Assembly: GCF_029320955.1 (NCBI RefSeq)
Contig: NZ_CP119757.1
Coordinates: forward strand, 496,001-560,000
Origin: Flavobacterium sp. YJ01
GTDB taxonomy: Bacteria > Bacteroidota > Bacteroidia > Flavobacteriales > Flavobacteriaceae
DNA length: 64,000 nt
Direction: 5' to 3'
The notes beneath the pieces were generated by a model. That model saw nothing but the letters and a program-made list of their open reading frames with translations. It made no database searches and was not told the DNA's origin. A program made the translations under genes and the position numbers. Shown in pieces: positions 45,307-53,398 of this stretch (its first letter is position 1; each line of letters opens with the position of its first letter).

Positions 45307-48128
45307 TATTTTAAACTCAAACTTCCAGCTTTTAATCCTTTCGCGGAAGCGGATAAAATAACTTCTTTGGCATTTTCATCTTTTTGAATAATGATTTGAG
45401 CATAACCATTAAAAAGTTTTCTTTTCCAAGATTCTGCTGGTGTTATTACTTGAATAATTCCTGGATCGGTATTCATAACATCCCAATCTTTTATTTTTTG
45501 TGAAGGCGTTGCTGCAATATGAATCGTATTTTTTCCTTCTTTTAAAATTGATGAACTTAGAATATATTTCTGAGAATCTTCTGCACTTGGTTCTATTTTA
45601 TTTCCGTTAATGAAAACTATAGCTAGAATACCAATTTTCTTGTAAAAGAAACTCACAACATTTGAAGCCGAATTGTTTTTCAAATCAAATTCTCCTTTAT
45701 AAATATAAGATGGCGTTTGTTTTTTATAATCTCGATCTTTAAAAGCTTCCGTCCATTCGTTCTCAGAATAATTTGGCAATTGCTGAGGCAAAGAAACAGT
45801 ATTAACTTTTTGTTCTTTAAAATTACTTATAGCAACCAAAGCAATGTCATCAATAAATTGATCGCTTTCCAGCGAAGTTGGATCGCCATTTCCTACTCCT
45901 AAAATTTTACCGCCTTTTATAGAAAACATAATTTCATCATTTGCCGTTGGAACATGAATACTATTTTTGTCAGTAACTTCGACTGTTATTACAGAAACAT
46001 TTCCTTTCAAAATATTTTCTTTATCTAAAGACAATTTGATATTTTCTGCTTTCCCAGTCGTTTTTTGAGTTTCTGTCAAAACTTTTTTACCGTTTTTATA
46101 ACCAACAGCTTCCAAAGTTCCAGGTGCGTATTTTACTTTCCATTCTAAATGTCCGTTTTGTTCCATTTTCTTTTTTCCTAAACTTTTTTTGTTTAGAAAG
46201 AGCTCTAATTCATCACAATTAGAATAGGCCCAAACGTCTATTTCTTTGCCTTCCATTCCACTCCAATTCCAATGTGGCAATAAGTGCAAAACGGGTTCTT
46301 TTCCCCACCAAGATTTCAGATAAAAAACATTGTCTTTAGGGAAACCGCAAACATCCATCATACCAAAATACGATGTTACAGAAGGCCAGTCGTAAGGCGT
46401 TGGTTCTCCGCGATAATCAAAACCTGTCCAAATAAACATTCCTGCCAAATAAGGTCTTTCTGCGTAGAATTCCCAACCTTCTTCAATACTGTAAAAAGTC
46501 GGTCGAGGTTTTTTATCGTAAGCGCTTTGATAGTGTTTCGCATCATCAGTAAAATAAATTCCGCGCGTTGCAAAAGTCGAACCTTCTTCTGTTCCCATTC
46601 CTGGCTGATTTTTAAACTGATTTCTGTGCGCATCAATATCGCCGTTTCCGAGATAATTATAACCCATAATTTCAACCACAGAAGATATTCCACTTTTAAA
46701 TCCGCTGCTAATTCCCACCGTTACAGGTCTTGTCGGATCAATGCTTTTGCTGAAATCCTGCATAATATTGGTAATTCTTTCGCCAATAATTCCGCCTTCT
46801 ATTTGCCATTCTTCATTTCCAACCGACCAGCAAAAAATACTTGGATGATTTCGGTCGCGCTCCATCATTCGTTTTAAATCATTCAGATGATAATCATTAA
46901 TTCCCATTAAACGAGTTTCATCAATAACCAACATTCCTAATTCGTCGCAAGCTTTCAATAATTCTGGCGTAGGCGGATGATGCGAACAACGATAAGCATT
47001 AGAACCCATTTCTTTCAGCTTTTTAATTCTATAATATTGAATTTCGTCTGGAAGCGCTGTTCCAATTCCAGCGTGATCTTGGTGATTGTTTGTTCCTTTT
47101 AGTTTTAAAGGTTTTCCGTTTAGAAAAAAACCATTTTCTGGATCAAACTTTATTGTTCTGATTCCGAAAGATGTTTCATAAATGTCAATGACTTTTCCAT
47201 TTTGCCTAATTTTAGTTACCAAACGATACAAATTCGGATTATCAACATCCCATAAAAGCGGATTTTTGACGTTTAATTTTGAAATATATTTTGATGTTTT
47301 ATAAAATTCTGGTGTATTATTTTTTTCAGAATTAGTAGAAATTTGCTTATTCGAAGCATCAAAAATCGTCTGAATAATTTCTAAATCACCTTTAGAATTT
47401 CCTTTATTTTCAATAGAAACTTCTGCCGTTATTTCTGCATTGGTTCCTTTAATTTCTGAGGTTATAAAAGTTCCATTTGTCTTAACATAAATCGGATTTG
47501 TTTTTTGCAGATATACATGTCTGTAAATTCCAGCGCCTTCGTAAAACCAGCCTTCTTCCATTGAAGCATCAACACGAACAGAAATCGTATTTTCACCGCC
47601 ATAATTTACATAAGCCGATACATCGTATTCAAAACCATTGTAACCGCTTTGTTCAGTTCCTAAATAAAATCCGTTAAAAAAGACTTTTGAATTTCTAAAA
47701 ACGCCATCAAATTTTAATGAAATAATTTTCCCTAAATCGCTATTCGGAATCGTTATTTTTTTTCTGTACCAACCAATACTTTTCTCCGGAAAATTTTTAC
47801 CAGCAGCTTTAAATCCGTGGCTAAAACTGGCGCTTTCGCTAAAAGGCTGTTCTACGGCCCAATCGTGTGGCAAATCTAATTTTCTCCACGCGCGATCGTC
47901 AAATCCTGAAGCAGCTGGTCCGTCGCCAAATCCAGTTTTAGTTAAGTATGAAAAATAACCTTCGGCGTGACCGAAATCTTTTTTGGTATCGTATAAATGT
48001 CCGAATGAAAACCGCCAATCTTTATCAATTAAAATTAATTCTCTAGCCGATTTATTCTGAGCAGAAATTGGCAATAGCAAAAAGAGAAAAAACAACAAAA
48101 TTGCTTTTTGAGTAAAAGTGGTTTTCAT
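45306..48128 (-). CDS. Glycoside hydrolase family 2 enzyme with DUF4982-type domain
   Basis: A 940-residue exported glycosidase (signal peptide ending LLPISAQ). GH2 order: sugar-binding jelly roll (about 25-210, with FDDRAWRKLDLPHDWAVEQ), Ig-like (215-325), then the TIM barrel with LKGTNNHQDHAGIG (about 344), RCSHHPPTPELLKACDELGMLVIDE, acid/base Glu439 in SVGNEEW, and probable nucleophile Glu514 in GTEEGSTFATRG. Next come a DUF4982-like module (about 610-690), an Ig-like domain and a C-terminal jelly roll. Retaining beta-galactosidase-like activity is likely; the exact sugar is not. The start at 48128 (MKTTFTQ) gives a proper signal. Not linked to a SusCD pair. Confidence 0.92.
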   Translation of the reverse strand: MKTTFTQKAILLFFLFLLLPISAQNKSARELILIDKDWRFSFGHLYDTKKDFGHAEGYFSYLTKTGFGDGPAASGFDDRAWRKLDLPHDWAVEQPFSESASFSHGFKAAGKNFPEKSIGWYRKKITIPNSDLGKIISLKFDGVFRNSKVFFNGFYLGTEQSGYNGFEYDVSAYVNYGGENTISVRVDASMEEGWFYEGAGIYRHVYLQKTNPIYVKTNGTFITSEIKGTNAEITAEVSIENKGNSKGDLEIIQTIFDASNKQISTNSEKNNTPEFYKTSKYISKLNVKNPLLWDVDNPNLYRLVTKIRQNGKVIDIYETSFGIRTIKFDPENGFFLNGKPLKLKGTNNHQDHAGIGTALPDEIQYYRIKKLKEMGSNAYRCSHHPPTPELLKACDELGMLVIDETRLMGINDYHLNDLKRMMERDRNHPSIFCWSVGNEEWQIEGGIIGERITNIMQDFSKSIDPTRPVTVGISSGFKSGISSVVEIMGYNYLGNGDIDAHRNQFKNQPGMGTEEGSTFATRGIYFTDDAKHYQSAYDKKPRPTFYSIEEGWEFYAERPYLAGMFIWTGFDYRGEPTPYDWPSVTSYFGMMDVCGFPKDNVFYLKSWWGKEPVLHLLPHWNWSGMEGKEIDVWAYSNCDELELFLNKKSLGKKKMEQNGHLEWKVKYAPGTLEAVGYKNGKKVLTETQKTTGKAENIKLSLDKENILKGNVSVITVEVTDKNSIHVPTANDEIMFSIKGGKILGVGNGDPTSLESDQFIDDIALVAISNFKEQKVNTVSLPQQLPNYSENEWTEAFKDRDYKKQTPSYIYKGEFDLKNNSASNVVSFFYKKIGILAIVFINGNKIEPSAEDSQKYILSSSILKEGKNTIHIAATPSQKIKDWDVMNTDPGIIQVITPAESWKRKLFNGYAQIIIQKDENAKEVILSASAKGLKAGSLSLK

Positions 48129-48340
48129 AGGTTGGTTTGTTAGTAAAATCAAATAACGATAAAAATAAAGCTTTTGAAGAAAAGAAATCGATAGTATTTT
48201 ATCAAAATATGATAACTCCCTAATATTTAAAGCCGTAAAATGGCATTCAAAATTTAGAATGAATCTAATGGCTTCAAAATCAAAAATGATTTTCTTTTGA
48301 TGTAACTTTATTTTAAAATCATAAAAAAGCGAAAAAAATT

Positions 48341-48724
48341 ATGAGTACTATTATAAACGAAAATAGACTCCACAGTAAATTTAAAACCCTCGATCATAAG
48401 ATTAACGAGCTTAACGATCAGAAGATTAATGCTTTTTTTGAATCTTTAGGATTATTAGAACGAAACGATGTTCCGAAGGACTTTTTGAAATGGGAAAACA
48501 TACTTATTGTTGTTCCAAATCGTCATGTTTCTCACGAACTGAAATACTATAAATACGCAATTTCACGAATTTCATTTTTAACAAATCCTTACGCAGATCA
48601 AATTCATATATTTGATTTGAAAGATTGGAAAAGCGCATCGGGAAACAAGACGCAGTTTCAGATTAGAGAAATGCTGAAAACAAGTTTTGGAGGGGTAAAG
48701 AAAAATCCAACTGATGGAAATTAA
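48341..48724 (+). CDS. Hypothetical protein preceding the ChrB-AraC gene
   Basis: A 127-residue soluble protein. It starts with a coiled-coil helix (about 5-40, KFKTLDHKINELNDQKINAFFESLG) and then NILIVVPNRHVSHELKYYKYAISRISFL, with no motif I recognise. It ends 18 bp before the ChrB-AraC gene on the same strand, so the two are probably one operon. No signal peptide or membrane segment. Function unknown. Confidence 0.6.
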   Translation: MSTIINENRLHSKFKTLDHKINELNDQKINAFFESLGLLERNDVPKDFLKWENILIVVPNRHVSHELKYYKYAISRISFLTNPYADQIHIFDLKDWKSASGNKTQFQIREMLKTSFGGVKKNPTDGN

Positions 48725-48742
48725 TTTGTTTTTCTTTACAAA

Positions 48743-49588
48743 ATGAAGTGGATTACTAGAGAAAGACCTAAAATCGATAGAATTGCCTGTCCGTGGCTAA
48801 TCAAAAAATTTGTTGACACAGAGGCCGAATTTATTTATGTACCCTTTGATGAAGTTGTAGCAAAAGCGAAGGAATTAGACGCAATTCCGTTTGACATTCC
48901 GGATGTTGAGTTTACACATTATAACGAAGAATGCACTTTTGATTACATCATTAAAAAGTATCAAATAAGCGATCCAGCAGTTTTAATTATGGCAAAAATT
49001 GTTCGTGGCGCCGACACCGACCGCCACGATCTTGCCAAAGAAGCAGCTGGACTTTGGGCAATTTCAGCTGGACTTTCTCATAATATTACAAACGATACCG
49101 AATTGCTCGAAACTGGCCTAAAATTATACGATGCATTGTATAGCTGGGCAAAATATCTACACAAACAAAATCATCTTCAAAATAGCCCATTTGAAAGTTT
49201 ACTTCACGAAGTTTATAATAAGTTTTTGATTGAAAAAAAATCAAATCAAAAAACGCCTTTATGGGTTAAGGAATTAAAAAATATCATTCAGGATCAAATT
49301 GATGCACAGTTTACTTTTGATTTAAAGAAAATTTCAAACGAATTAGAATTGAATCCATCTTATTTATCGAGAGAGTTTTCTAAATATTTTGAAGATTTAA
49401 ATTTCGGTGAATACGTGCGTAAACTTCGGATAGAAAAAGCAATCAATCTTATTCAAAATACCTCTTATACTTTAACCGAAATAGCTTATATGACGGGCTT
49501 TTCAGATCAAAGTCATTTTACCAGAATCTTCAAATTGCAAACAGGAAAAAATCCTTCTTCTTATAGAAAAAACACTTTAAAAAAGTAA
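48743..49588 (+). CDS. ChrB domain fused to an AraC-type DNA-binding domain
   Basis: A 281-residue two-part protein. Residues 1-135 are a ChrB (chromate resistance) domain: WITRERPKIDRIACPWLIKKF (2-22), VPFDEVVAKAKELDAIPFDIP, THYNEECTFDYII, IVRGADTDRHDL and KLYDALYSW (about 131). Cys17, His59 and Cys64 are conserved positions. Residues about 185-278 are a double HTH of AraC type (FSDQSHFTRIFKLQTGKNPSSYR). So the fusion may sense oxidant or metal and bind DNA. ChrB proteins usually accompany the chrA transporter, and none is here. The start at 48743 gives MKWITRERP, matching the family N-terminus. Confidence 0.88.
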   Translation: MKWITRERPKIDRIACPWLIKKFVDTEAEFIYVPFDEVVAKAKELDAIPFDIPDVEFTHYNEECTFDYIIKKYQISDPAVLIMAKIVRGADTDRHDLAKEAAGLWAISAGLSHNITNDTELLETGLKLYDALYSWAKYLHKQNHLQNSPFESLLHEVYNKFLIEKKSNQKTPLWVKELKNIIQDQIDAQFTFDLKKISNELELNPSYLSREFSKYFEDLNFGEYVRKLRIEKAINLIQNTSYTLTEIAYMTGFSDQSHFTRIFKLQTGKNPSSYRKNTLKK

Positions 49589-49670
49589 TCTAGATACAAA
49601 AGGTAAATAGTGTTCTATTTCTCAACTTTCATTGTCGATAATTTTGTTTTATTAATTAACAAAAACTACA

Positions 49671-50171
49671 ATGAAATCATTAAAACACTTTTACGCAATT
49701 ACTTTATTTATTTTAAGTTTCTCTGGATTTTCTCAAACTACATATCCAAAAATTACAGGCTATTTTGGAATTCTTCATCCAATCGCCACTTTTAGCAGTG
49801 AACAAACGACCGTAAATTTTAGAGATTATTATGCCGTCGGATTTCCAACTGGCATCAACATTTGGAAAAATCAAAAAATAGGTTTTTCTTTTGAAGTTGT
49901 TCCAAATATTAGAGTTCAAGGAGACAGTGATAAAGTGACTAATTTATTATTTCATCCAGGCGTTTTAGTAGCTTTAGGAAATGGTTACACTTTTGCAGGA
50001 AGAGCCGCTTTTGAAAGCAGCGGTAGATATGGTTTTACACCTGTCATAAATAAAACTGTACTCAAAAGTGATAATTGCAGTTATTTTGTTGCCGTTCCTT
50101 TACCTGTCCGTTTTGGAAATGATCATCCTATTTCTATTACAATCGGTTTTCAATTTGGAATTGCTTTTTAA
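49671..50171 (+). CDS. Small outer-membrane beta-barrel protein
   Basis: A 166-residue secreted protein with a signal peptide (HFYAITLFILSFSGFSQ) and alternating strands (PKITGYFGILHPIATFSS, KIGFSFEVVPNIRV, LLFHPGVLVALGNGYTFAGRAAFES), ending ISITIGFQFGIAF, a typical last barrel strand. No family named. It is 82 bp after the ChrB-AraC gene in the same direction and could be its target, but that is inference. Confidence 0.7.
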   Translation: MKSLKHFYAITLFILSFSGFSQTTYPKITGYFGILHPIATFSSEQTTVNFRDYYAVGFPTGINIWKNQKIGFSFEVVPNIRVQGDSDKVTNLLFHPGVLVALGNGYTFAGRAAFESSGRYGFTPVINKTVLKSDNCSYFVAVPLPVRFGNDHPISITIGFQFGIAF

Positions 50172-50175
50172 AATT

Positions 50176-50214
50176 TTAGTTTCAGGTTTCGCATGTTTCA
50201 GGTTTCAAGTTTTG
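50176..50214. repeat. GTTTCAGG-family repeat
   Basis: GTTTCAGGTTTCGCATGTTTCAGG followed by TTTCAAG, between convergent genes. Single-armed copy. Confidence 0.65.
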
Positions 50215-50261
50215 CTTAACGGATTAATCTTTGTCAAAATTTTATCCGCAATCTTTTTTAC

Positions 50262-50747
50262 TCATTTAATTTCAAAGATTCTAATAAAATTTCGTTCTAA
50301 TTTTTTCCTTTTCCTTTCTTCTTTCCATCTGGAATAGAAAATGACAAGCAGAAGAAACAAACTCACAATTGTAGTTGCTCGCCTGAGACCTCTTCCAAAG
50401 AAAAGAAAAAATATATTGATGAATATTAGAAAGACTACTGGAGAAAATTTTGTCCAAAGCAGCTGAAATTTGCTGTTTTCTTCAACAATATAATTCACAT
50501 TAACCCTATTATCAATATTCTTGTAATTTCCTCTAACAATAAAAATAGTTGGCGATGTCGATGAATTTATAGTTAATCGAAAACTATTATCATCAAAAAG
50601 TCCGTAAAAAGGTTTTACTCCGCCAAAAATGGGAAATAGCCTAAAGCGTCTTAGATTCACTTTTAAAGAACCAATTTCTATATTATTCTGCAATCTTAAA
50701 CGAAAATCTGACAGAGAGAGGTTTGACTCCATTTTATGAATCATCAC
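50262..50747 (-). CDS. Hypothetical membrane protein cotranslated with TlpA-like gene
   Basis: A 161-residue protein. Residues 1-95 are soluble with beta character (LFDDNSFRLTINSSTSPTIFIVRG), followed by two hydrophobic segments (about 103-117 and 123-139) and a basic tail (RWKEERKRKKLERNF). The start codon overlaps the TlpA stop as ATGA (50744-50747), meaning coupled translation. No family recognised. Confidence 0.65.
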   Translation of the reverse strand: MMIHKMESNLSLSDFRLRLQNNIEIGSLKVNLRRFRLFPIFGGVKPFYGLFDDNSFRLTINSSTSPTIFIVRGNYKNIDNRVNVNYIVEENSKFQLLWTKFSPVVFLIFINIFFLFFGRGLRRATTIVSLFLLLVIFYSRWKEERKRKKLERNFIRIFEIK

Positions 50748-51235
50748 GGTGCCAACAGACTTTTAATTTTATCTTCCAAAGCTTTTCCATGAATATTTTT
50801 TGCTAAAATAATTCCGTTTTTATCCACTAAAAAATTCAACGGAACAGATTGCAATCTATAGTCAGCAACAAAAGGAGATTGCCAGTATTTTAAATCGCTA
50901 ACATTTATCCAAGGTAATTTTCCCTTTGCAATTGCAGCTGTCCACAATGGCTTTTTAGTATCCATAGAAACTCCATAAATAGATAATTTTTCAGGATAAG
51001 CATTGTGCAATTTTACTAATAATGGCTGTTCTTTAATGCAAGGCCCGCACCAAGAAGCCCAAAAATCTACTAAAACCAATGAACCTCGTAATGACGAAAG
51101 TGCCACGTTTTCTCCCTTTGTATTTGGAAGATCTATTTCTGGTGCAATATCTCCAACATCAACGCCTACAACTTGTGCTTTTGAATTGGTAACTACACAA
51201 CATAAAAATGCTGCAATGAGTAAAGTTTTTTTCAT
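50744..51235 (-). CDS. TlpA-like thioredoxin-fold thiol:disulfide oxidoreductase
   Basis: A 163-residue exported redox protein with a signal peptide (KKTLLIAAFLCCVVTNSKAQ). The redox motif WCGPC has Cys63 and Cys66, with the cis-Pro region in LQSVPLNFLVDKNG (about 132-145). VGDIAPEIDLPNTKGENVALSSLRGSLVLVDFWASWC is the TlpA/ResA pattern. It reduces disulfides in the periplasm, for instance in cytochrome c maturation or oxidised envelope proteins. It is coupled to a small membrane protein by a 4-bp overlap. Confidence 0.92.
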   Translation of the reverse strand: MKKTLLIAAFLCCVVTNSKAQVVGVDVGDIAPEIDLPNTKGENVALSSLRGSLVLVDFWASWCGPCIKEQPLLVKLHNAYPEKLSIYGVSMDTKKPLWTAAIAKGKLPWINVSDLKYWQSPFVADYRLQSVPLNFLVDKNGIILAKNIHGKALEDKIKSLLAP

Positions 51236-51435
51236 AATAGATTAAGTTTTATTTGGATTTGGGGTTGTTTTTTAATCATGTTTTGCCTCAACATTTGTCA
51301 TTTCTACGAAGAAATGAGAATAAAATCGGTTTCGGTTTGCGAGATTAATTCATAAGCAAATATAATTTTTCTTTACAAATTCTTCCTCATTTCCTCTACT
51401 TCATCATAAAATTATCCTAAATATTTTTTACTTAA

Positions 51436-51465
51436 TTGGCATATCGGGAAAAGTCGATATATTTG
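51436..51465 (+). promoter_or_regulatory. arsR-like gene promoter with palindromic operator
   Basis: TTG at 51436-51438, spacer of 19 nt, TATATTTG at 51458-51465: a full match to the Bacteroidota promoter. The predicted start falls at the ATG (51470), so the mRNA is leaderless. Inside the spacer ATATCG (51441-51446) and CGATAT (51455-51460) form an inverted repeat with an 8-nt centre that overlaps the -7 box, a fitting place for ArsR autorepression. Confidence 0.7.
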
Positions 51466-51469
51466 CATC

Positions 51470-51772
51470 ATGGAAAAGATAGAAATATTTAAAGCCTTAT
51501 CAAATAAATCCAGATTGCAAATGCTGGAATGGCTAAAAGAGCCTGAAATCAACTTTCCTGATCAATTGCAGCACGCTGGATTTGAACACGGAGTTTGTGT
51601 TGGGCAAATTCAGGCTAAAGCTGGTTTGACACAATCTACAGTATCAGAATACCTGTCTATTTTACAACGCGCTGGATTCATAGAAGCCAAACGTGTTGGA
51701 CAATGGACTTATTATAAACGTAACGAAGGTGCCTTTGAAGCACTCAGTAAATTAATTCAATCTAATTTGTAA
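51470..51772 (+). CDS. ArsR family winged-helix regulator
   Basis: A 100-residue ArsR/SmtB-type repressor. It starts IFKALSNKSRLQMLEWLKEPE, then the DNA-reading helix region KAGLTQSTVSEYLSILQRAGFIEAKRVGQWTYYKRNE (about 50-87). The only Cys (VCVGQ) is not in the metal-site positions of ArsR or SmtB, so it is probably a non-metal member, perhaps thiol- or enone-responsive. It sits 7 bp before an old-yellow-enzyme gene in the same direction, which it likely controls together with itself. Confidence 0.92.
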   Translation: MEKIEIFKALSNKSRLQMLEWLKEPEINFPDQLQHAGFEHGVCVGQIQAKAGLTQSTVSEYLSILQRAGFIEAKRVGQWTYYKRNEGAFEALSKLIQSNL

Positions 51773-51779
51773 AATTACT

Positions 51780-52886
51780 ATGAGTACAAACAACCTTTTT
51801 TCTCCGTTTAACTTAAAAACGTTAAACCTGAAAAACAGAATCGTAATGGCGCCAATGACGCGCTCATTTTCTCCAAACGGAGTTCCAACTGACGAAGTAG
51901 CCGCTTACTACCAAAAAAGAGCTGAAGGCGAAGTTGGTTTAATATTATCTGAAGGAACTGTAATTGACAGAGCTTCTTCTTCAAATGATGCAAATGTTCC
52001 TCATTTTTATGGCGATTTAGCCTTAAAAGGATGGGAAAAAGTAATTAATGAAGTTCACGCTGCTGGCGGAAAAATGGGACCACAAATTTGGCATATGGGA
52101 ATTATGGATAATCATCATTCTGGATGGGTTCCTCCTGTTCCTTTTGAAGGTCCGTCTGGTTTGAATCGTCCAGATTTTAGAAATGGTATTGCTATGTCTG
52201 AAAAAGATATTGAAGATACTATTCTTGCTTTTGGTAAAGCTGCAGCTGATGCTAAAAGATTAGGTTTTGATACTATCGAAATTCATGGTGCACACGGTTA
52301 TTTAATCGATCAATTCTTTAGAGCTGAAACCAATTTACGTGAAGATATTTACGGAGGAAAAACATTGCCGGAACGTAATCGTTTTGCTATTGAAGTTATA
52401 AAAGAAATTAGAAGACAAGTTGGAAATGATTTCGCTGTGATCATGCGTTTTTCTCAATTTAAACCTTCTGATTACAATTATAAACTGGCCAAAAATCCGC
52501 AGGAATTAGAAGCTTGGCTTACTCCGCTTGTTGATGCAGGAATTGATATTATACACGCTTCTCAACGCAGATTCTGGGAACCAGAATTTGAAGATTCTGA
52601 CTTAAACTTTGCAGGTTGGGCTAAAAAAGTTACTGGAGCACCAACTATTACAGTAGGTTCTGTTGGACTTTCTGGCGATTTCTTTGGCGCATTTGCTGGA
52701 GAGAGTTCTCAGCCAACTTCTTTGGAAGAATTAAACAGACGTTTCGACAGAGGCGATTTTGATTTAGTTGCTGTTGGAAGACCTCTTTTATCTGATCCGA
52801 ATTGGGTTGCGAAAATTAAAGCTGGAAAAACTGAGGAGTTAAAAGGTTTTAGTAAAGAAGCTTTAGGCCAATTGGTTTTAGAATAA
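51780..52886 (+). CDS. Old yellow enzyme family alkene reductase
   Basis: A 368-residue FMN-dependent NADH:flavin oxidoreductase. SPFNLKTLNLKNRIVMAPMTRS is at 7-28, GPQIWHMG near 95, HGAHGYLIDQFFRAETNLREDIYGG about 168-192, and GRPLLSDPNWVAKI near the C-terminus. The HGAHGYL signature and the Thr/Arg around residue 25 are those of the alkene-reducing class, which saturate alpha,beta-unsaturated carbonyls. Fits a detoxification role under an ArsR regulator. A strong terminator follows. Confidence 0.94.
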   Translation: MSTNNLFSPFNLKTLNLKNRIVMAPMTRSFSPNGVPTDEVAAYYQKRAEGEVGLILSEGTVIDRASSSNDANVPHFYGDLALKGWEKVINEVHAAGGKMGPQIWHMGIMDNHHSGWVPPVPFEGPSGLNRPDFRNGIAMSEKDIEDTILAFGKAAADAKRLGFDTIEIHGAHGYLIDQFFRAETNLREDIYGGKTLPERNRFAIEVIKEIRRQVGNDFAVIMRFSQFKPSDYNYKLAKNPQELEAWLTPLVDAGIDIIHASQRRFWEPEFEDSDLNFAGWAKKVTGAPTITVGSVGLSGDFFGAFAGESSQPTSLEELNRRFDRGDFDLVAVGRPLLSDPNWVAKIKAGKTEELKGFSKEALGQLVLE

Positions 52887-52901
52887 GTTTTTTTTAAAGG
52901 T

Positions 52902-53107
52902 TCAAAGAGGCAAAGGTTCAGAGGGAAAGAGATTTTCCTTTTGATTGTCTTTATTACTATATTTAAAAAAAGTGGTTGTCTCAAAAAATGAGACAACCAC
53001 TTTTTTTTATCTATTATTTTGTTCCATCGGAACATCTCGTCGGTAGAAAATAATGTTGTTGCCGGTTTTCACGTTCCGTAGGAACGTTGGGTATCGTTCT
53101 AAATGCT
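52902..53107. repeat. Direct repeat copy A, upstream of tyrS
   Basis: About 190 bp alignable by eye to 54604-54790: AAGGTTCAAAGAGG words, a TTTTGATT-TCTTTATTA middle, a terminator-like GTGGTTGTCTC hairpin, TTGTTCC-CGGAACA, CGTCGGTAGAAAATAAT and GTTGCCGG, ending CGTTCCGTAGGAACG. This copy retains a perfect terminator hairpin at 52969-53003 and the palindrome ACGTTCCGTAGGAACGT. Confidence 0.85.
52969..53008 (+). terminator. Terminator of the ArsR-OYE operon
   Basis: AAAGTGGTTGTCTC and GAGACAACCACTTT form a perfect 14-bp stem around AAAAAAT, followed by a run of T. Confidence 0.92.
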
Positions 53108-53183
53108 CTAGCATTTCATACATTACTACTGAACGTAAAAAATTAAATATTTTAAGAAAGGTTCAAAATGAAAAATGCTTTTT

Positions 53184-53213
53184 TTGAATACATAATTAAA
53201 AATTTTATCTTTG
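53184..53213 (+). promoter_or_regulatory. Promoter of the tyrS leader
   Basis: TTG at 53184-53186, 19-nt spacer, TATCTTTG at 53206-53213. A full match to TTG-N19-TAnnTTTG with the same spacing as the arsR-like promoter. The start is expected within about two nucleotides of the leader ATG at 53219, so the transcript is leaderless. Confidence 0.75.
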
Positions 53214-53218
53214 CAGTC

Positions 53219-53329
53219 ATGAAATTCTTGAACAGCATATTACGTCTTCCTTTTTTCAGCACTTATTATTATGCAATAATATCTGCTCGGATAGGCTATG
53301 CATATAATTCAACGTATTCACTATTGTAA
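53219..53329 (+). CDS. Tyrosine-rich leader peptide of tyrS
   Basis: A 36-codon open frame, MKFLNSILRLPFFSTYYYAI as its first 20 residues, containing six Tyr (16, 17, 18, 27, 29, 33), including three in a row (TAT TAT TAT, 53264-53272). It starts at or next to the predicted transcription start and ends 28 nt before the terminator stem. Six Tyr in 36 residues ahead of tyrosyl-tRNA synthetase is far above chance. Its role is control, not product: ribosome pausing at the Tyr codons would report on charged tRNA-Tyr. No ribosome binding site is needed if the mRNA is leaderless. Confidence 0.8.
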   Translation: MKFLNSILRLPFFSTYYYAIISARIGYAYNSTYSLL

Positions 53330-53387
53330 ATTAAATAGATAAATTATATAAACCTTAAAGCCCGGGCATTTTGTCCGGGCTTTTTTA
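53258..53387 (+). promoter_or_regulatory. Transcription attenuator of tyrS (1:2, 2:3, 3:4 structures)
   Basis: Three exclusive pairings were drawn by hand. 1:2: AGCA-n2-TATTATT (53258-53270) with AATAATA-n2-TGCT (53275-53287); the 5' arm holds the Tyr codons. 2:3: TGCTCG-GATA-GGCT (53284-53297) with AGCCCGGGCA (53359-53368), ten pairs with one G-U. 3:4: terminator stem 53357-53367 with 53373-53383, then a T-rich tail. A ribosome stalled on Tyr codons breaks 1:2, frees 2 to bind 3 and prevents the terminator; when Tyr-tRNA is ample, 1:2 re-forms and the terminator wins. Classical attenuation is the best reading, but nothing was computed for energies. Confidence 0.75.
53357..53387 (+). terminator. 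Attenuator terminator before tyrS
   Basis: AAAGCCCGGGC with GTCCGGGCTTT (11 pairs, one G-U) around ATTTT, followed by TTTATTTTC. It ends 12 nt before the tyrS ATG. Confidence 0.88.
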
Positions 53388-53398
53388 TTTTCAAAAAA

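Noticed and set aside
46284..46877. 197-residue plus-strand frame
   Set aside because: Antisense shadow of the GH2 catalytic domain, no signal or family feature.
53025..53107. Transposon ends at the GTTCCGTAGGAAC words
   Set aside because: No transposase nearby; the words are short palindromes repeated several times, fitting an intergenic repeat.
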